The notes under the pieces are model-generated. The model was given only the letters and a program-made list of their open reading frames with translations. It made no database searches and was not told the origin of the DNA. Shown piece by piece: positions 1 through 10,380 of a stretch of 64,000 nucleotides of DNA (positions are counted from its first letter, which is position 1; each line of letters starts with the position of its first letter). A program made the translations under genes and the position numbers. This stretch comes from Hydrogenoanaerobacterium saccharovorans (GTDB lineage: Bacteria; Bacillota; Clostridia; Oscillospirales; Ruminococcaceae), in the NCBI RefSeq assembly GCF_003814745.1, contig NZ_RKRD01000002.1:310001-374000 (forward strand), in the 5' to 3' direction.

Positions 1-1
1 G

Positions 2-229
2 TCCAACACAGCCAAACTCGTATTTATCTACCTCTGCGCCAAAGCGGATGAAACCCGGCAATGTGTTGTAAATCCCTCTAATCTTGCACAGAGCTTCGCG
101 CGCTCTAAAAGAACCATCCAGCGGGCATTGGCGGAACTTTATGAACAGAACATGATTTCAACAGATGACCGATATAATCTTACCGGGAATAGGACGAGCT
201 GTATCTATACCATCCGCAAAATCGACTAG
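2..229 (+). CDS. Helix-turn-helix protein, C-terminal part (gene enters from the left)
   Basis: An open frame runs from the window edge to TAG at 227-229 (75 residues visible). The peptide has the pattern of winged-helix proteins carried by clostridial conjugative elements: a first helix reading AKLVFIYLCAKAD, a recognition-helix segment SFARSKRTIQRALAEL, and a C-terminal wing ending in YTIRKID. Such proteins are usually replication or transfer regulators of integrative elements. The family assignment rests on sequence pattern only. The N-terminus is outside the window, so its length and any fused domain cannot be judged. Confidence 0.55.
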   Translation, partial: SNTAKLVFIYLCAKADETRQCVVNPSNLAQSFARSKRTIQRALAELYEQNMISTDDRYNLTGNRTSCIYTIRKID

Positions 230-572
230 CTTTTTATTCTTACGTGTCACCCGGGAGGATGTCACACATGTCACCCCCATAATAAGACCAGATAGATATT
301 ACTTATTCAAGAAGAGATATTAGATATTTGAGGTTAGATGTTAAAGACTACTAGACTCATATAGGCTTCAACTTTCTTAGTTTTCAACAATACATACTTG
401 TTTGTTCTTTGGATGGTGAAAAGTTTTTCTTGAAATTATACGTGATTACAAATAAAGATTCAACAATTTAGTTATACCTATGTAATTAGATGTTCTCGAT
501 ATAGATAATTGATGAACAGATGATTTTAGAGGCAAACTATTCAACAGACTTTAGATTGTATTCCAATATATA
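230..572. other. Gene-poor AT-rich spacer
   Basis: No open frame with a ribosome binding site was found between the end of the helix-turn-helix gene and the promoter of the leucine-rich-repeat gene. The stretch is very AT-rich and has no clear hairpin terminator. It separates a mobile-element type gene from the Rhs locus. Confidence 0.5.
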
Positions 573-601
573 TTGACAAATATTTACATAAAGTCTACAA
601 T
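573..601 (+). promoter_or_regulatory. Promoter of the LRR-Rhs operon
   Basis: A perfect -35 box TTGACA (573-578), a 17-base spacer and a -10 box TACAAT (596-601) fit a vegetative sigma factor. Transcription would start near 608, leaving about 95 bases of leader before the preferred start codon at 703. No terminator is seen between the LRR gene and the Rhs gene, so both are probably transcribed from here. Confidence 0.65.
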
Positions 602-702
602 AAATACAATCAAGTAACAATTTGGAAAAAATGAGGTGGTTTTTAATTAATAAATTAATTTCTTGTTTTTTTCAAACTAAATTATTGAGGAGTGTGAACG
701 AA

Positions 703-3357
703 TTGGGTAAAAAGTTAAAATTGGTATTATCTTTTTTAATTGTTGCATTAATAATGACGTTTACTTCAGTGATAACATTAGCTAGTACAGGCATAGATGT
801 AAATGGACAACCAGTGGATCTTTCAAATTGGAAATACGAATACCTCCACGATTTTTATGGGAAGGGTTCTTATCTTACTTTAACTTCTTATACCGGTGGA
901 TTTACGGAAAAAGGTGAAATAATAGGCAGTGTTCCGGCTTGTATAGATGGTAAACCTGTATCTAATATGATTTACACTTTCAAAAATTGTAAACAACTAA
1001 GAATTGCCCCAGAAATACCATTTATAAATAGTGCAAAAGGTTTATTTTATGGGTGTTCACAATTAGTAACTATACCAGATAATTATACAAATAATATTAT
1101 AAGTGATGTTTCAGAAATGTTTTATGGTTGTTCTAGTCTAAAACAATTACCTAATAATTTCAAATTGCATCCAAGAATAACAAATATGTATGCAATGTTT
1201 GCAGGCTGCTCAAGTTTAGAAACTATACCATTTAATCTTCCAGAAAACGTATCGTACATAGGTAGTTTGTTTTATAATTGCTCTAATTTGAAATACCTAC
1301 CTGAAAATTTCTATATACAAAGTTATGTAATTAAAATTAATAGTATTTTTTCGGGATGTTCTAGTCTAGAGAGGCTTCCTGAAAAGTTTATAATACCTGA
1401 TTCTGTAGAATATATGCAAAATGCATTTTTTGGTTGTTCAAGCTTGGCTTCTTTGCCTAATGATTTTACTATTCCACAAAGTGCTAAAAATATTACCAGT
1501 GCATTTTCTGGTTGTTCAAAATTAACTGGATTACCTAATAATTTTGAAATACCCAATTCAGTAACTGATATATCTTGGCTCTTTTATAAATGTGGTTTGA
1601 AATATCTTCCTGATAATTTTACTATACCTGACAGTGTAAAAAAAATGGAGAGAGCCTTTTCAATGTGTACAAATTTGACTGAATTACCAAATAATTTTAG
1701 TATACCTGAAGGAATTGAAAACATATCAAGTGCTTTCTCATTTTGTACAAAACTTTCTACATTACCAGATAATTTTAAAATACCAAATTCAGTAACTGAT
1801 ATGTCTTGGCTGTTTTACAAGTGTTATAAACTTTCAACACTTCCAAATGACTTTACAATACCTAATAGCGTAAAAAATATGAGCTATTCATTTGGAAATT
1901 GCAAAAATTTAACTATCTTGCCTACAAATTTTAGAATATCAAGTAATGTTGTTGATATGTCCTATGCATTCACTGGTTGTGAAAGCCTTAAAACACTTCC
2001 AAACGACTTTAAATTACCCGACAACGTAGAAGATATAAGTGGTGTATTTTCTTCTTGCAACAATTTAACTACCTTACCTACAAATTTTAGAATATCAAGT
2101 AATGTAATTAATATGTCCGATGCATTCTCTGGTTGTATTAGCCTTAAAACACTTCCAGATGACTTTATAATACCTAATAGCGTAAAAAATATGAGATACG
2201 CATTTAAACATTGTGTAAATTTAACTACCTTACCTACAAATTTTAGAATATCAAGTAATGTTATTGATATGTCCTACGTATTCTCTGGTTGTGAAAGCCT
2301 TAAAACACTTCCAAACGACTTTAAATTACCCGAAAACGTAGAAAATATAAGTGGTGTATTTTCTTCTTGCAACAATTTAACTACTTTACCTACAAATTTT
2401 AGAATATCAAGTAATGTTATTAATATGTCCGATGCATTCTCTGGTTGTATTAGCCTTAAAACACTTCCAGATGACTTTATAATACCTAATAGCGTAAAAA
2501 AAATGAGCTACGCATTTAAACATTGTGTAAATTTAACTACCTTACCTACAAATTTTAGAATATCAAGTAATGTTATTGATATGTCCTACGTATTCTCTGA
2601 TTGTGAAAGCCTTAAAACACTTCCAGATGACTTTATAATACCTAATAGCGTAAAAAATATGAGCTACACATTTGCACATTGCAAAAATTTAACTACCTTG
2701 CCTACAAATTTTAGGATGCCAAATCATGTTGAAAATATGTCCTACGCATTCCAAGGTTGTAAAAGCCTTAAAACTCTTCCAAATGACTTTACAATACCAA
2801 ACTCAGTAATTAATATGTCTAATGCCTTTTATGGTTGTGACCAATTGGAATTACCATCTTCATTTAAAATACCTACAATACTTTTTCAAAGTGGAAAACA
2901 AATTTTTGGACCAAAAAAAATTGATACAGGTGTACAAGCACAATTTGTAACATATCATAATAATAATATGAAAGCATATGCTATGGCACATCCAGATGAA
3001 ACAAATTGGATTGAGGGCGAAATACAAACTGAATATGATGCTGGACAATTCTACAACTTTACCGTTTCGGCAAACAATGTTACAAACTTTAAAGATATTG
3101 TATATGTATTAAACTATGACAATAAATATTTTGACATTGTAAATCTGTTTAATGGTGTGAACCCGACAAAGACCACGATTGGTGAAGTGCCGGGAACGGA
3201 AATTACAATTCTTGAAATTACTCCTACTAAAATTAAATTTAAATGCAATAAAGAAGTACCTGCTGGCAAGTCTTGGTCTGGAGTAGTCAATATTATAACG
3301 CTCAAAGCAAAACAAAACACTTTGTCGAATGTAAGTGTTTCTACCGAAACGAAATAG
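703..3357 (+). CDS. Secreted leucine-rich-repeat protein (BspA/DUF285-like) with cohesin-like C-terminal domain
   Basis: The product is a secreted surface-type protein of 884 residues. I chose TTG at 703 because GAGGAG lies at 687-692 and the frame then begins with a clean signal peptide (MGKKLKLV, hydrophobic core, cleavage near TLAS). An upstream TTG at 622 is in frame but has no ribosome binding site. The body has about 25 repeats of roughly 26 residues with the pattern C-x-x-L-x-x-LP-x-x-F-x-I-P-x-x-V-x-x-M-S-x-A-F. This resembles BspA-type LRRs and DUF285 repeats, both known in surface adhesins. The last ~105 residues (FTVSANNVTNFKDIVYVLNY and onward) look like a cohesin-type beta-sandwich. 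The Rhs gene starts 27 bases downstream with no terminator, so the two proteins probably act together at the cell surface. This pairing is inference. Confidence 0.8.
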   Translation: MGKKLKLVLSFLIVALIMTFTSVITLASTGIDVNGQPVDLSNWKYEYLHDFYGKGSYLTLTSYTGGFTEKGEIIGSVPACIDGKPVSNMIYTFKNCKQLRIAPEIPFINSAKGLFYGCSQLVTIPDNYTNNIISDVSEMFYGCSSLKQLPNNFKLHPRITNMYAMFAGCSSLETIPFNLPENVSYIGSLFYNCSNLKYLPENFYIQSYVIKINSIFSGCSSLERLPEKFIIPDSVEYMQNAFFGCSSLASLPNDFTIPQSAKNITSAFSGCSKLTGLPNNFEIPNSVTDISWLFYKCGLKYLPDNFTIPDSVKKMERAFSMCTNLTELPNNFSIPEGIENISSAFSFCTKLSTLPDNFKIPNSVTDMSWLFYKCYKLSTLPNDFTIPNSVKNMSYSFGNCKNLTILPTNFRISSNVVDMSYAFTGCESLKTLPNDFKLPDNVEDISGVFSSCNNLTTLPTNFRISSNVINMSDAFSGCISLKTLPDDFIIPNSVKNMRYAFKHCVNLTTLPTNFRISSNVIDMSYVFSGCESLKTLPNDFKLPENVENISGVFSSCNNLTTLPTNFRISSNVINMSDAFSGCISLKTLPDDFIIPNSVKKMSYAFKHCVNLTTLPTNFRISSNVIDMSYVFSDCESLKTLPDDFIIPNSVKNMSYTFAHCKNLTTLPTNFRMPNHVENMSYAFQGCKSLKTLPNDFTIPNSVINMSNAFYGCDQLELPSSFKIPTILFQSGKQIFGPKKIDTGVQAQFVTYHNNNMKAYAMAHPDETNWIEGEIQTEYDAGQFYNFTVSANNVTNFKDIVYVLNYDNKYFDIVNLFNGVNPTKTTIGEVPGTEITILEITPTKIKFKCNKEVPAGKSWSGVVNIITLKAKQNTLSNVSVSTETK
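2056..2679 (+). repeat. 312-bp near-identical tandem duplication inside the LRR gene
   Basis: The 78-base LRR unit is organised into a higher-order block of four units (312 bases). The block beginning TGCAACAATTTAAC at 2056 recurs at 2368 with only a few substitutions. This indicates recent expansion by unequal crossing over and a likely copy-number variable region. Confidence 0.7.
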
Positions 3358-3384
3358 TGAATGACAGAATAAGGAGAACATAAG

Positions 3385-6300
3385 ATGAATAAGATTTTTC
3401 AAAAAGCACTCAGTCTTATCCTCTGTATTTGCATGTTGCTGAATATGCCTTATGTAACCTATGCAATGGAACAAATTAATGTACAGGGTATAGTTAATGA
3501 GAAAGCAACCGTTATAGATAGCGGATTTCCAAAAACTCCTGAATCAGATAAAGATGGAAATATAGAAGAACAGAAACAAAATCAAGAGTCTGAAATAAAC
3601 TCTAAAGAAAAACCAACTGTACAAGATGAGCCTTCTCAAACTGGATTTAAATACAGTGACGAAGAAGTTGCACACATTATGGAACAGCATAGCTTGACAA
3701 AGAATGAAGTCATGAGCTATGAAGCAATGTGCATCTGGCCAGAGCAAATTGAAATGATGTTAAAGCTAAAATCGAAGTACCAATTTACTCAAGAACAGGC
3801 ATATACTCTAATACACTATTATCCTGGAGATTCTTTTACAGAAAAAGCGGTTGAAAAATTAAATCAACTTGTAAAGGTAAATTATAAAAATATTACATCA
3901 CGAGAAATTCAAGATTATTTTTGGGCGGGGTACGATGTTGATCATATCCGCGAAGCAATAATAATTTCTGAGGTGATGGATCAACCATTTGCATCTGTAA
4001 TAGTAAAAAACCCTGTTTATTCTTTATCAAATCGTCAGGCAATAGATTATATAAAAAAACAAAGCAAGCAGACAGAAGAAAAAGCTGATAAACAAGAAGA
4101 TAATAATTCCATCACAGCTCCTGATTTAAAGGCAGAAAACCCACCCAAGGATACTTTAAATAACTCTGAAATAACGAATGAAAACACGCAAGGTGTACAG
4201 AAAGGTGTAGAAACACCTAAACAAGATGAAAAAGAATCTCCTATAAATCCTGATCTAAATGTAGGAAACTCTAACAAAGATACCTTGAACAGCACTGAGT
4301 CGGAAAACAGAGTACCGGGAACACAGAAAGATGAAAAATTACAGGATCAAGGTGAAAAAGGCACTGTCATAAAATCTAATTTAGATTCAGAAAACGCTAA
4401 AGAAGAAATTTTAAAGAGCACTGAAACAGAAAGTAATAACAAGCAAGTACAGTCAGAGGATTTTAAGTCCAACAATGGGGCAGATGAAAAACTTTTTAAA
4501 CTTGCGAATAAGAATTCTCTAAATTTGCAAGAAAAATTGAATAAGCAGCAGAATGACCTACCAGTGATACCATCAAAAATCAATACTGTCAGTGTAAATG
4601 CTGATTCGCTTATAGATTTTTTAAAAAGTTCCACAGTAGAAACATTTGAAGCAAAAAAAGACGACACACTGGAATCAACAACTGAAGAAGAAGACATATC
4701 TGATATAGAACAACCTAAAAGAATGCCTTTTGCAGAACAATTAATTTTGGGACAAAAAAGGCTATCAAATCGTATACAGGCTAGAGAAATTCAAGGTTAT
4801 GAAGCAACAGTACTTACCATTACTCCTGAAAACTTTGGAGATTATTATCTGGTGAATTTCAATTTTATTTTTGATAAACTAAATTGTACCGAAGATTTAA
4901 TGGATACCAACTGCCAATGGAATGAACTGCTCAATAAAGCTATTACATGGGAAGTAGCCACTTATGGAGAGTTTGAAAATCAAACTGTTGAACAAAGCAA
5001 GAGCGAAGAAGTAGAAGGTAAAACAGAAGAACCCCAATATAATACTTCTAGGTCAAAGCGTTCGGCATCAAGGTTACCTACACCGTCTAATACCGGCGAA
5101 GATAATGTACAACATCCTGAAGTATCTGCGCCATATTCGGTTAGCGGAGGGAAAAACGAAACAATTAGTATGGCAACAGGTGCATTTCAATTCGATTATC
5201 CTATAGCCAATTTACAGTCGTCAAATTCAAACAACAGTTTTAATTTAAATCTGATTTATGATCTTGACGAAGCAGGAGAGAGTAAACGTTATATTAGAAC
5301 GAGAGATAGAGAAGTTTACACACTAATATTGCAAGATGAAATTTATGAAGGCAATCGGCTTGTAAAGAAGAAACCTAAACACTATGTATATTTTTTAACT
5401 GAAAAAGCGCGAGATGCGGCTGCTAAAACAGTAGATGCATGGTACAAAAAGAATTGGAGCAGCGAAAACGCAACAACAAAAAATCTTAATGACAGCGGTT
5501 CAGAAACAATTAAAGTATATGTTAATTTAAAGAACGAAGGGCAAAACCCAATAGAAGAAGCGACCCATTTGGGCGATGGATGGATGTGGAATATACCTAT
5601 TTTTGATATAGGTGTTGGTAATTCGTCGGTCACAATTTTTACTCTTCATCTTCCCGGAAAAGGCAAATTTATTTATAACCCCGAGAAGAGCAAAACAAAA
5701 TTTGTCGGGTATCCACGAAGCGATATTTCGATTCGGCAATCCGGAAATCAATATATTGTTGAGACCAAAGACGGTATGCATTATTATTTCTCTACTACAA
5801 GTGGATTGATAAGTCAGCAAATAGACCGTTATGGAAATCAGATAACCTATACATACAATTCACAAAACCAACTAACAGCTATTCGAGATATGTATAACCG
5901 TACAATCAGATTTGATTATTCATCTGGGCAGGTAAAAGTAACATCTCCAGATGGGAACGCGACTATTCTGCATCTTACTAATGGTATGCTGAGCAAAATA
6001 ACAGATGGTGAAGGGCGTGAAAGCAAGTTTACATATGAGAAAAGTGCTGTTAGCTATAGTTTCTTAAAAGAAGTAAAGGCAATATCAGCTACTAATATAA
6101 ATCCTAAATATGGAGAAGCGGTTGTAGTTCCCGATGTCGGAAGCGATTCTATTACCAAGCTGAAAAGTGTAGAGCATCCTACCGGGGTGACTACAAATTA
6201 TATTTATACTAAAATTGAAGAAGATCTTGGACAAGGCTCCGTTGATCATTATAAACTCAGCGAAAGATCTGATTCTATTAACGGGCAAGTATTTAACCAA

Positions 6301-9300
6301 AAAAAATATACACATGTTAAATACACTTCCTCAGATAAAACTTACACCTATACTTCTAGCTACCGCGACATACTTGATAACAATGAAATTCGCAAATACA
6401 GCTACAAGTTCAATGAAAAACATCTGCCTATCGAAGAAGAGTTTAACGCACCTGCCGCGGCAGGCAGCAAAGCCCTAAACAAAAAAACAACCCGTGTTTT
6501 TGACAGCTATGAGTTGCCGGAAAGAGAAACCGAGGTTATCTCGAATGGCTCTGCTACCAAAACACTCATTCGTTTGTATGACTACGATTCTAAGGGTAAC
6601 TTACTGTCTGAAACAAATGAAAAGGCAGAGGGCAATGCAAACGGCGAGTACACAACCACCTATACTTACGATTCAAACTACAGCCTGCCGTTAACCAAAA
6701 CGTACAAGCAGGATGTGGGTGCCACAATCAAAATTGAAAACATCCTGGCACCCGGCGGAAAGGATATCGGCTGGATAAACACGTACGAGAACGGCGCCCT
6801 CAAAAACAAGGTGCAGTATCTGTACGATGGATTCGGAAACGTCACAGAAAAGCAGGAGTTCCCTGATGTGAACGGTACTCCGATTTCTACCTATTACAGC
6901 TACAGCGGTGGATACAACGGTGCAAACCGCACCAAAGAATGGGTGACCGATGTAAAAGATGCAGACGGCCAATCACTCGGTACTGTTGAAAAATTGTATA
7001 CCTACGACGCCATGGGCAGGCTGCTGACTGAAAAAGACGGCAACGACAATACATCATCGACCGCATACGATAAAGTAGGCAGACCCATAAAAATAACCGA
7101 TGCCAAAGGTGCGGTGCAGTCTTATTCCTACAACGATTCTGCCAACACCACAACATTTACCGATAAAAATCATACTTCCTATCTCTACAGCTATGACTCA
7201 TTAGGAAGATTGGTTTCTACCAAGAACATGACGGCAAACGGATTGCTGATAGCGGCCAAAACCTACGATGCAATTGGCAGACTGCTCAGCGAAAGCAAAA
7301 ACCAAGATACACAGGGCATTCGCAATATTCGTTATCAGTACGATAATCTAGACAGAAAAACCGGGATGTCTTACTACGAGAGCAGTTCCTCCGGCACTCC
7401 AGTTTACAATGAAGCTTATCGTTACGAAGATGTACTGGGCAATGGTGGCAGCAAGCTGACCAAAACAGCCGGAGACCGCACAACAACCCAGTATTGGAAC
7501 AAATACGGTGAACTGGTTCAAGAAGGCGGTGTGCTTGGCGGTTCTGACCAGATGACAAGTACCTACCACGACTACAACTACGTGGGGCAAAAAACGGCGG
7601 ACAAACATTATATCAACGGCCAGTTAACGGTGGTATCCGCCTATGACCTTGACCATCAGGGGCAGGCAATCAAAACCACCGACGCTTTAGGCGGCTCTGT
7701 CACTGCTCGTTTCGATGGAATGGGACGAGTTGTCGAGCAGACCGACAAAGCGGGGAAAACAACCGTTAGCATCTATGATAAACTGGGCAGGCTGATTAAG
7801 CAGGAACTTCCGTTTGCGGGAAGCAAAAAATCGCTAAAGGTACATTACTACGATAAAAACGGCAATGTGGTAAAAACCAAGCAGACCAATCAGGCCGACA
7901 ACAGCGATGCAGTCACATTTGCTCAAACGGAATACATCTACGATGCAACCAACAAGCTGACCGATACTATTTTAACCACCGATGCATCCAGCAAGATGTA
8001 CACGCATTATACGTTTGATGCGGCGGGGAACACTACGGCAATGTATACCGGGCTGACACAACCATACTCAGCATCGTTGCCTGCGTCTGCATACACCGTT
8101 ACAAAGTATGAGTATGACAGTGAAAACCGTTTGGTTAAAACTATTTATGCAGATGGCACTACGGAAACGGTTGAATACGACAAAAACGGCAATAAAACCG
8201 CAACCACCGACCGCAACGGCAATCGCATTGTGTTTACCTATAACACCCTAGGCAAGCTTACCAACGAAAATGCAGGAGCAAAGCAAAAGAATTATACCTA
8301 TACCAACTCCGGCGAGCTTTTGACGGAAGAAGAAAGCAGTATAAGAATTCAATATGCATACGACGATTTGGGCAGGCAGATTCAAATTACCGAGCCGAAC
8401 GGTGTGGTGAAGAATTACACCTACGATAACCTCGGAAATCGTATCACCTTTACGTTATCCGTTGATGGCAAGCAAAAAACAAATACATCGTATGGTTATG
8501 ACAAGCTCAACCGCTTGACCACGGTAAAAGAGAACGGTGCAGCTGCTGCGTCTTACACTTATGATGCAAACGGCAACCGCAAAACCTTAACCAATGCCAA
8601 CGGAACAGCAGTCGATTATACCTACAACGATGCGAATTTGGTAACCGGATTGACAAACAAAAAAGGGACAGCTATACTCAGTTCATACAGCTATACCTAC
8701 AATTTGGATGGCAACCAGAGAACCAAAACAGACCATACCGGTAAAACAACGGCATATACCTACGATTTGGCGGGACGTCTGACCAAGGAAGCGGAAAGCG
8801 GCGGCAATACCATGGCATATACCTTCGACAGCCGCAACAACCGCTCCACCCTTACCGTTACAGGCAAAGAGAACTACAGTGTGGCATATACTTATAATCC
8901 CGCTAACAACCGATTACTGCAAGAGACAAAAACGGTTGGCGATAAGCAGGAAATCAGCACCTATTCTTACGATAAGAACGGCAACCAGCTTTTGAAAATG
9001 CAGTCGATGCTTGCAGCGGCAACCGGTGCACAGCCGGAGGTATCGCTGCATATCAGTGCTCCGGAACCGAGCGACCTTGGCGCGACCATTTCCACTTACG
9101 ATGTTTGGAACCGTTTGACACAGGTGGAAAATAAGAGCGGTATCAGTAGCTATGCTTATTACCCCAACAACCTGCGTTACACCAAGGACGTAAACGGCAC
9201 GGCGTTATGTCAGGTATGGGACGGCTCGAACTTAGCACTGGAGTACACACCGCAAACCAAGGTGGACGTGCGCAGATATGTAAGGGGCATTAACCTCATT

Positions 9301-10380
9301 TCGATGGACGCAGGTGCGAACAAGAGCTACTACCTGTTCAATGCGCATGGCGATGTGGTTCAGTTGACCGATGCAGCAGGTGGGGTTACCCAAACCTACG
9401 ATTATGACGCATTCGGCAACCAAAAGACCGATACCCCGACCGACACCAACCCCTTCCGCTACTGCGGTGAGTATTTCGACATCGAAACAGGCACCATTTA
9501 CCTCAGAGCAAGGTATTATGACCCTGCTATTGGACGTATGATTTCACAGGATACCTTTGCAGGCAATCCCTCTGACCCACTGAGTTTGAACCTGTATACC
9601 TACTGCAATAACAATCCGGTTAGTTATCATGATCCAAGTGGACATGTTCCAACGGCTGTAGTTGGTGCACTGATAGGTGGCGCAATTGGATATGGCGTTA
9701 ACCTGTTTACTCAACTTAGCTCTAATGGTTGGAACTGGAGTTCACTAGACCAAAGAAGCTTGTGGGCAAGTGCCGGTGCTGGTGCGGTTTCCGGAGCTAT
9801 GGCAGGAATGACCGGAGGACTATCTCTGCTTGGTTCAGTTGGCTCAGGTGCGTTAATTGGCGGAGCTAATTATGGTACTTACAATTTGCTAAATGGAACA
9901 GACCCAACCCTTGAAGGATATGCTTTATCTATGGGTACCGGTGCCGCAATGTCTGGCATTACCTATGGAATTAGTAATGCAGGTATTAAGGGTGGGATTA
10001 ATGGCATTAAATACTCGCCAGTAAATCCAGGACCTTTAAAACAAAGTATTGCTGAAACATTTACTGGGGCATCTTACACACAAAAAGCACTTGAAGCAAA
10101 TACAGTATTTTACAGAGTGTCGACAAATGAAGCGGGTAAAGTTGGTTCGTATATGACAAGAACTCCTCAAATGGGGGGAATGCAGTCTCAATTAGATTTA
10201 GCATTGAATCCTGAATGGGGAAATACTGCTCAAGTTGTCACAAAAGTAACAGTTCCTAAAGGCACAGTGATCTATGAAGGTACAGCTGCGCCACAAGTAA
10301 TTAATGGTGGAGCAGGTATGTTACCAGGTGGAGGTAATCAAATATACATTCCGGAGGTGAATCCAAAATGGTTCAAGTAA
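3385..10380 (+). CDS. Secreted Rhs/YD-repeat polymorphic toxin
   Basis: This is a 2331-residue Rhs-family protein, likely an exported contact-dependent toxin. ATG at 3385 follows AAGGAG at 3371-3376. Residues 1-27 are a signal peptide (cleavage near VTYA). A charged low-complexity region with three ~44-residue imperfect repeats follows (about residues 235-360), then a pre-YD domain starting near GGKNETISMATGAF (about 592). Dozens of YD repeats span roughly 815-1970. The conserved Rhs core (YYLFNAHGDVVQ, ARYYDPAIGRMISQDTF, NLYTYCNNNPVSYHDPSGH) spans about 1981-2087, followed by a hydrophobic glycine-rich segment. Homology to the displaced copy at 14171 ends at ITYGISN (9978). The ~130 remaining residues are the variable toxin tip, with FYRVST, NPEWGNTA, VPKGTVIYEG and GGGNQIYIP. 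That pattern suggests an ADP-ribosyltransferase-like fold, which is unproven. The immunity gene overlaps the 3' end. Confidence 0.9.
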   Translation: MNKIFQKALSLILCICMLLNMPYVTYAMEQINVQGIVNEKATVIDSGFPKTPESDKDGNIEEQKQNQESEINSKEKPTVQDEPSQTGFKYSDEEVAHIMEQHSLTKNEVMSYEAMCIWPEQIEMMLKLKSKYQFTQEQAYTLIHYYPGDSFTEKAVEKLNQLVKVNYKNITSREIQDYFWAGYDVDHIREAIIISEVMDQPFASVIVKNPVYSLSNRQAIDYIKKQSKQTEEKADKQEDNNSITAPDLKAENPPKDTLNNSEITNENTQGVQKGVETPKQDEKESPINPDLNVGNSNKDTLNSTESENRVPGTQKDEKLQDQGEKGTVIKSNLDSENAKEEILKSTETESNNKQVQSEDFKSNNGADEKLFKLANKNSLNLQEKLNKQQNDLPVIPSKINTVSVNADSLIDFLKSSTVETFEAKKDDTLESTTEEEDISDIEQPKRMPFAEQLILGQKRLSNRIQAREIQGYEATVLTITPENFGDYYLVNFNFIFDKLNCTEDLMDTNCQWNELLNKAITWEVATYGEFENQTVEQSKSEEVEGKTEEPQYNTSRSKRSASRLPTPSNTGEDNVQHPEVSAPYSVSGGKNETISMATGAFQFDYPIANLQSSNSNNSFNLNLIYDLDEAGESKRYIRTRDREVYTLILQDEIYEGNRLVKKKPKHYVYFLTEKARDAAAKTVDAWYKKNWSSENATTKNLNDSGSETIKVYVNLKNEGQNPIEEATHLGDGWMWNIPIFDIGVGNSSVTIFTLHLPGKGKFIYNPEKSKTKFVGYPRSDISIRQSGNQYIVETKDGMHYYFSTTSGLISQQIDRYGNQITYTYNSQNQLTAIRDMYNRTIRFDYSSGQVKVTSPDGNATILHLTNGMLSKITDGEGRESKFTYEKSAVSYSFLKEVKAISATNINPKYGEAVVVPDVGSDSITKLKSVEHPTGVTTNYIYTKIEEDLGQGSVDHYKLSERSDSINGQVFNQKKYTHVKYTSSDKTYTYTSSYRDILDNNEIRKYSYKFNEKHLPIEEEFNAPAAAGSKALNKKTTRVFDSYELPERETEVISNGSATKTLIRLYDYDSKGNLLSETNEKAEGNANGEYTTTYTYDSNYSLPLTKTYKQDVGATIKIENILAPGGKDIGWINTYENGALKNKVQYLYDGFGNVTEKQEFPDVNGTPISTYYSYSGGYNGANRTKEWVTDVKDADGQSLGTVEKLYTYDAMGRLLTEKDGNDNTSSTAYDKVGRPIKITDAKGAVQSYSYNDSANTTTFTDKNHTSYLYSYDSLGRLVSTKNMTANGLLIAAKTYDAIGRLLSESKNQDTQGIRNIRYQYDNLDRKTGMSYYESSSSGTPVYNEAYRYEDVLGNGGSKLTKTAGDRTTTQYWNKYGELVQEGGVLGGSDQMTSTYHDYNYVGQKTADKHYINGQLTVVSAYDLDHQGQAIKTTDALGGSVTARFDGMGRVVEQTDKAGKTTVSIYDKLGRLIKQELPFAGSKKSLKVHYYDKNGNVVKTKQTNQADNSDAVTFAQTEYIYDATNKLTDTILTTDASSKMYTHYTFDAAGNTTAMYTGLTQPYSASLPASAYTVTKYEYDSENRLVKTIYADGTTETVEYDKNGNKTATTDRNGNRIVFTYNTLGKLTNENAGAKQKNYTYTNSGELLTEEESSIRIQYAYDDLGRQIQITEPNGVVKNYTYDNLGNRITFTLSVDGKQKTNTSYGYDKLNRLTTVKENGAAAASYTYDANGNRKTLTNANGTAVDYTYNDANLVTGLTNKKGTAILSSYSYTYNLDGNQRTKTDHTGKTTAYTYDLAGRLTKEAESGGNTMAYTFDSRNNRSTLTVTGKENYSVAYTYNPANNRLLQETKTVGDKQEISTYSYDKNGNQLLKMQSMLAAATGAQPEVSLHISAPEPSDLGATISTYDVWNRLTQVENKSGISSYAYYPNNLRYTKDVNGTALCQVWDGSNLALEYTPQTKVDVRRYVRGINLISMDAGANKSYYLFNAHGDVVQLTDAAGGVTQTYDYDAFGNQKTDTPTDTNPFRYCGEYFDIETGTIYLRARYYDPAIGRMISQDTFAGNPSDPLSLNLYTYCNNNPVSYHDPSGHVPTAVVGALIGGAIGYGVNLFTQLSSNGWNWSSLDQRSLWASAGAGAVSGAMAGMTGGLSLLGSVGSGALIGGANYGTYNLLNGTDPTLEGYALSMGTGAAMSGITYGISNAGIKGGINGIKYSPVNPGPLKQSIAETFTGASYTQKALEANTVFYRVSTNEAGKVGSYMTRTPQMGGMQSQLDLALNPEWGNTAQVVTKVTVPKGTVIYEGTAAPQVINGGAGMLPGGGNQIYIPEVNPKWFK

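Noticed and set aside
622..702. Upstream TTG start for the LRR protein
   Set aside because: No ribosome binding site precedes it and it would place 27 residues before an otherwise perfect signal peptide; GAGGAG supports TTG at 703.
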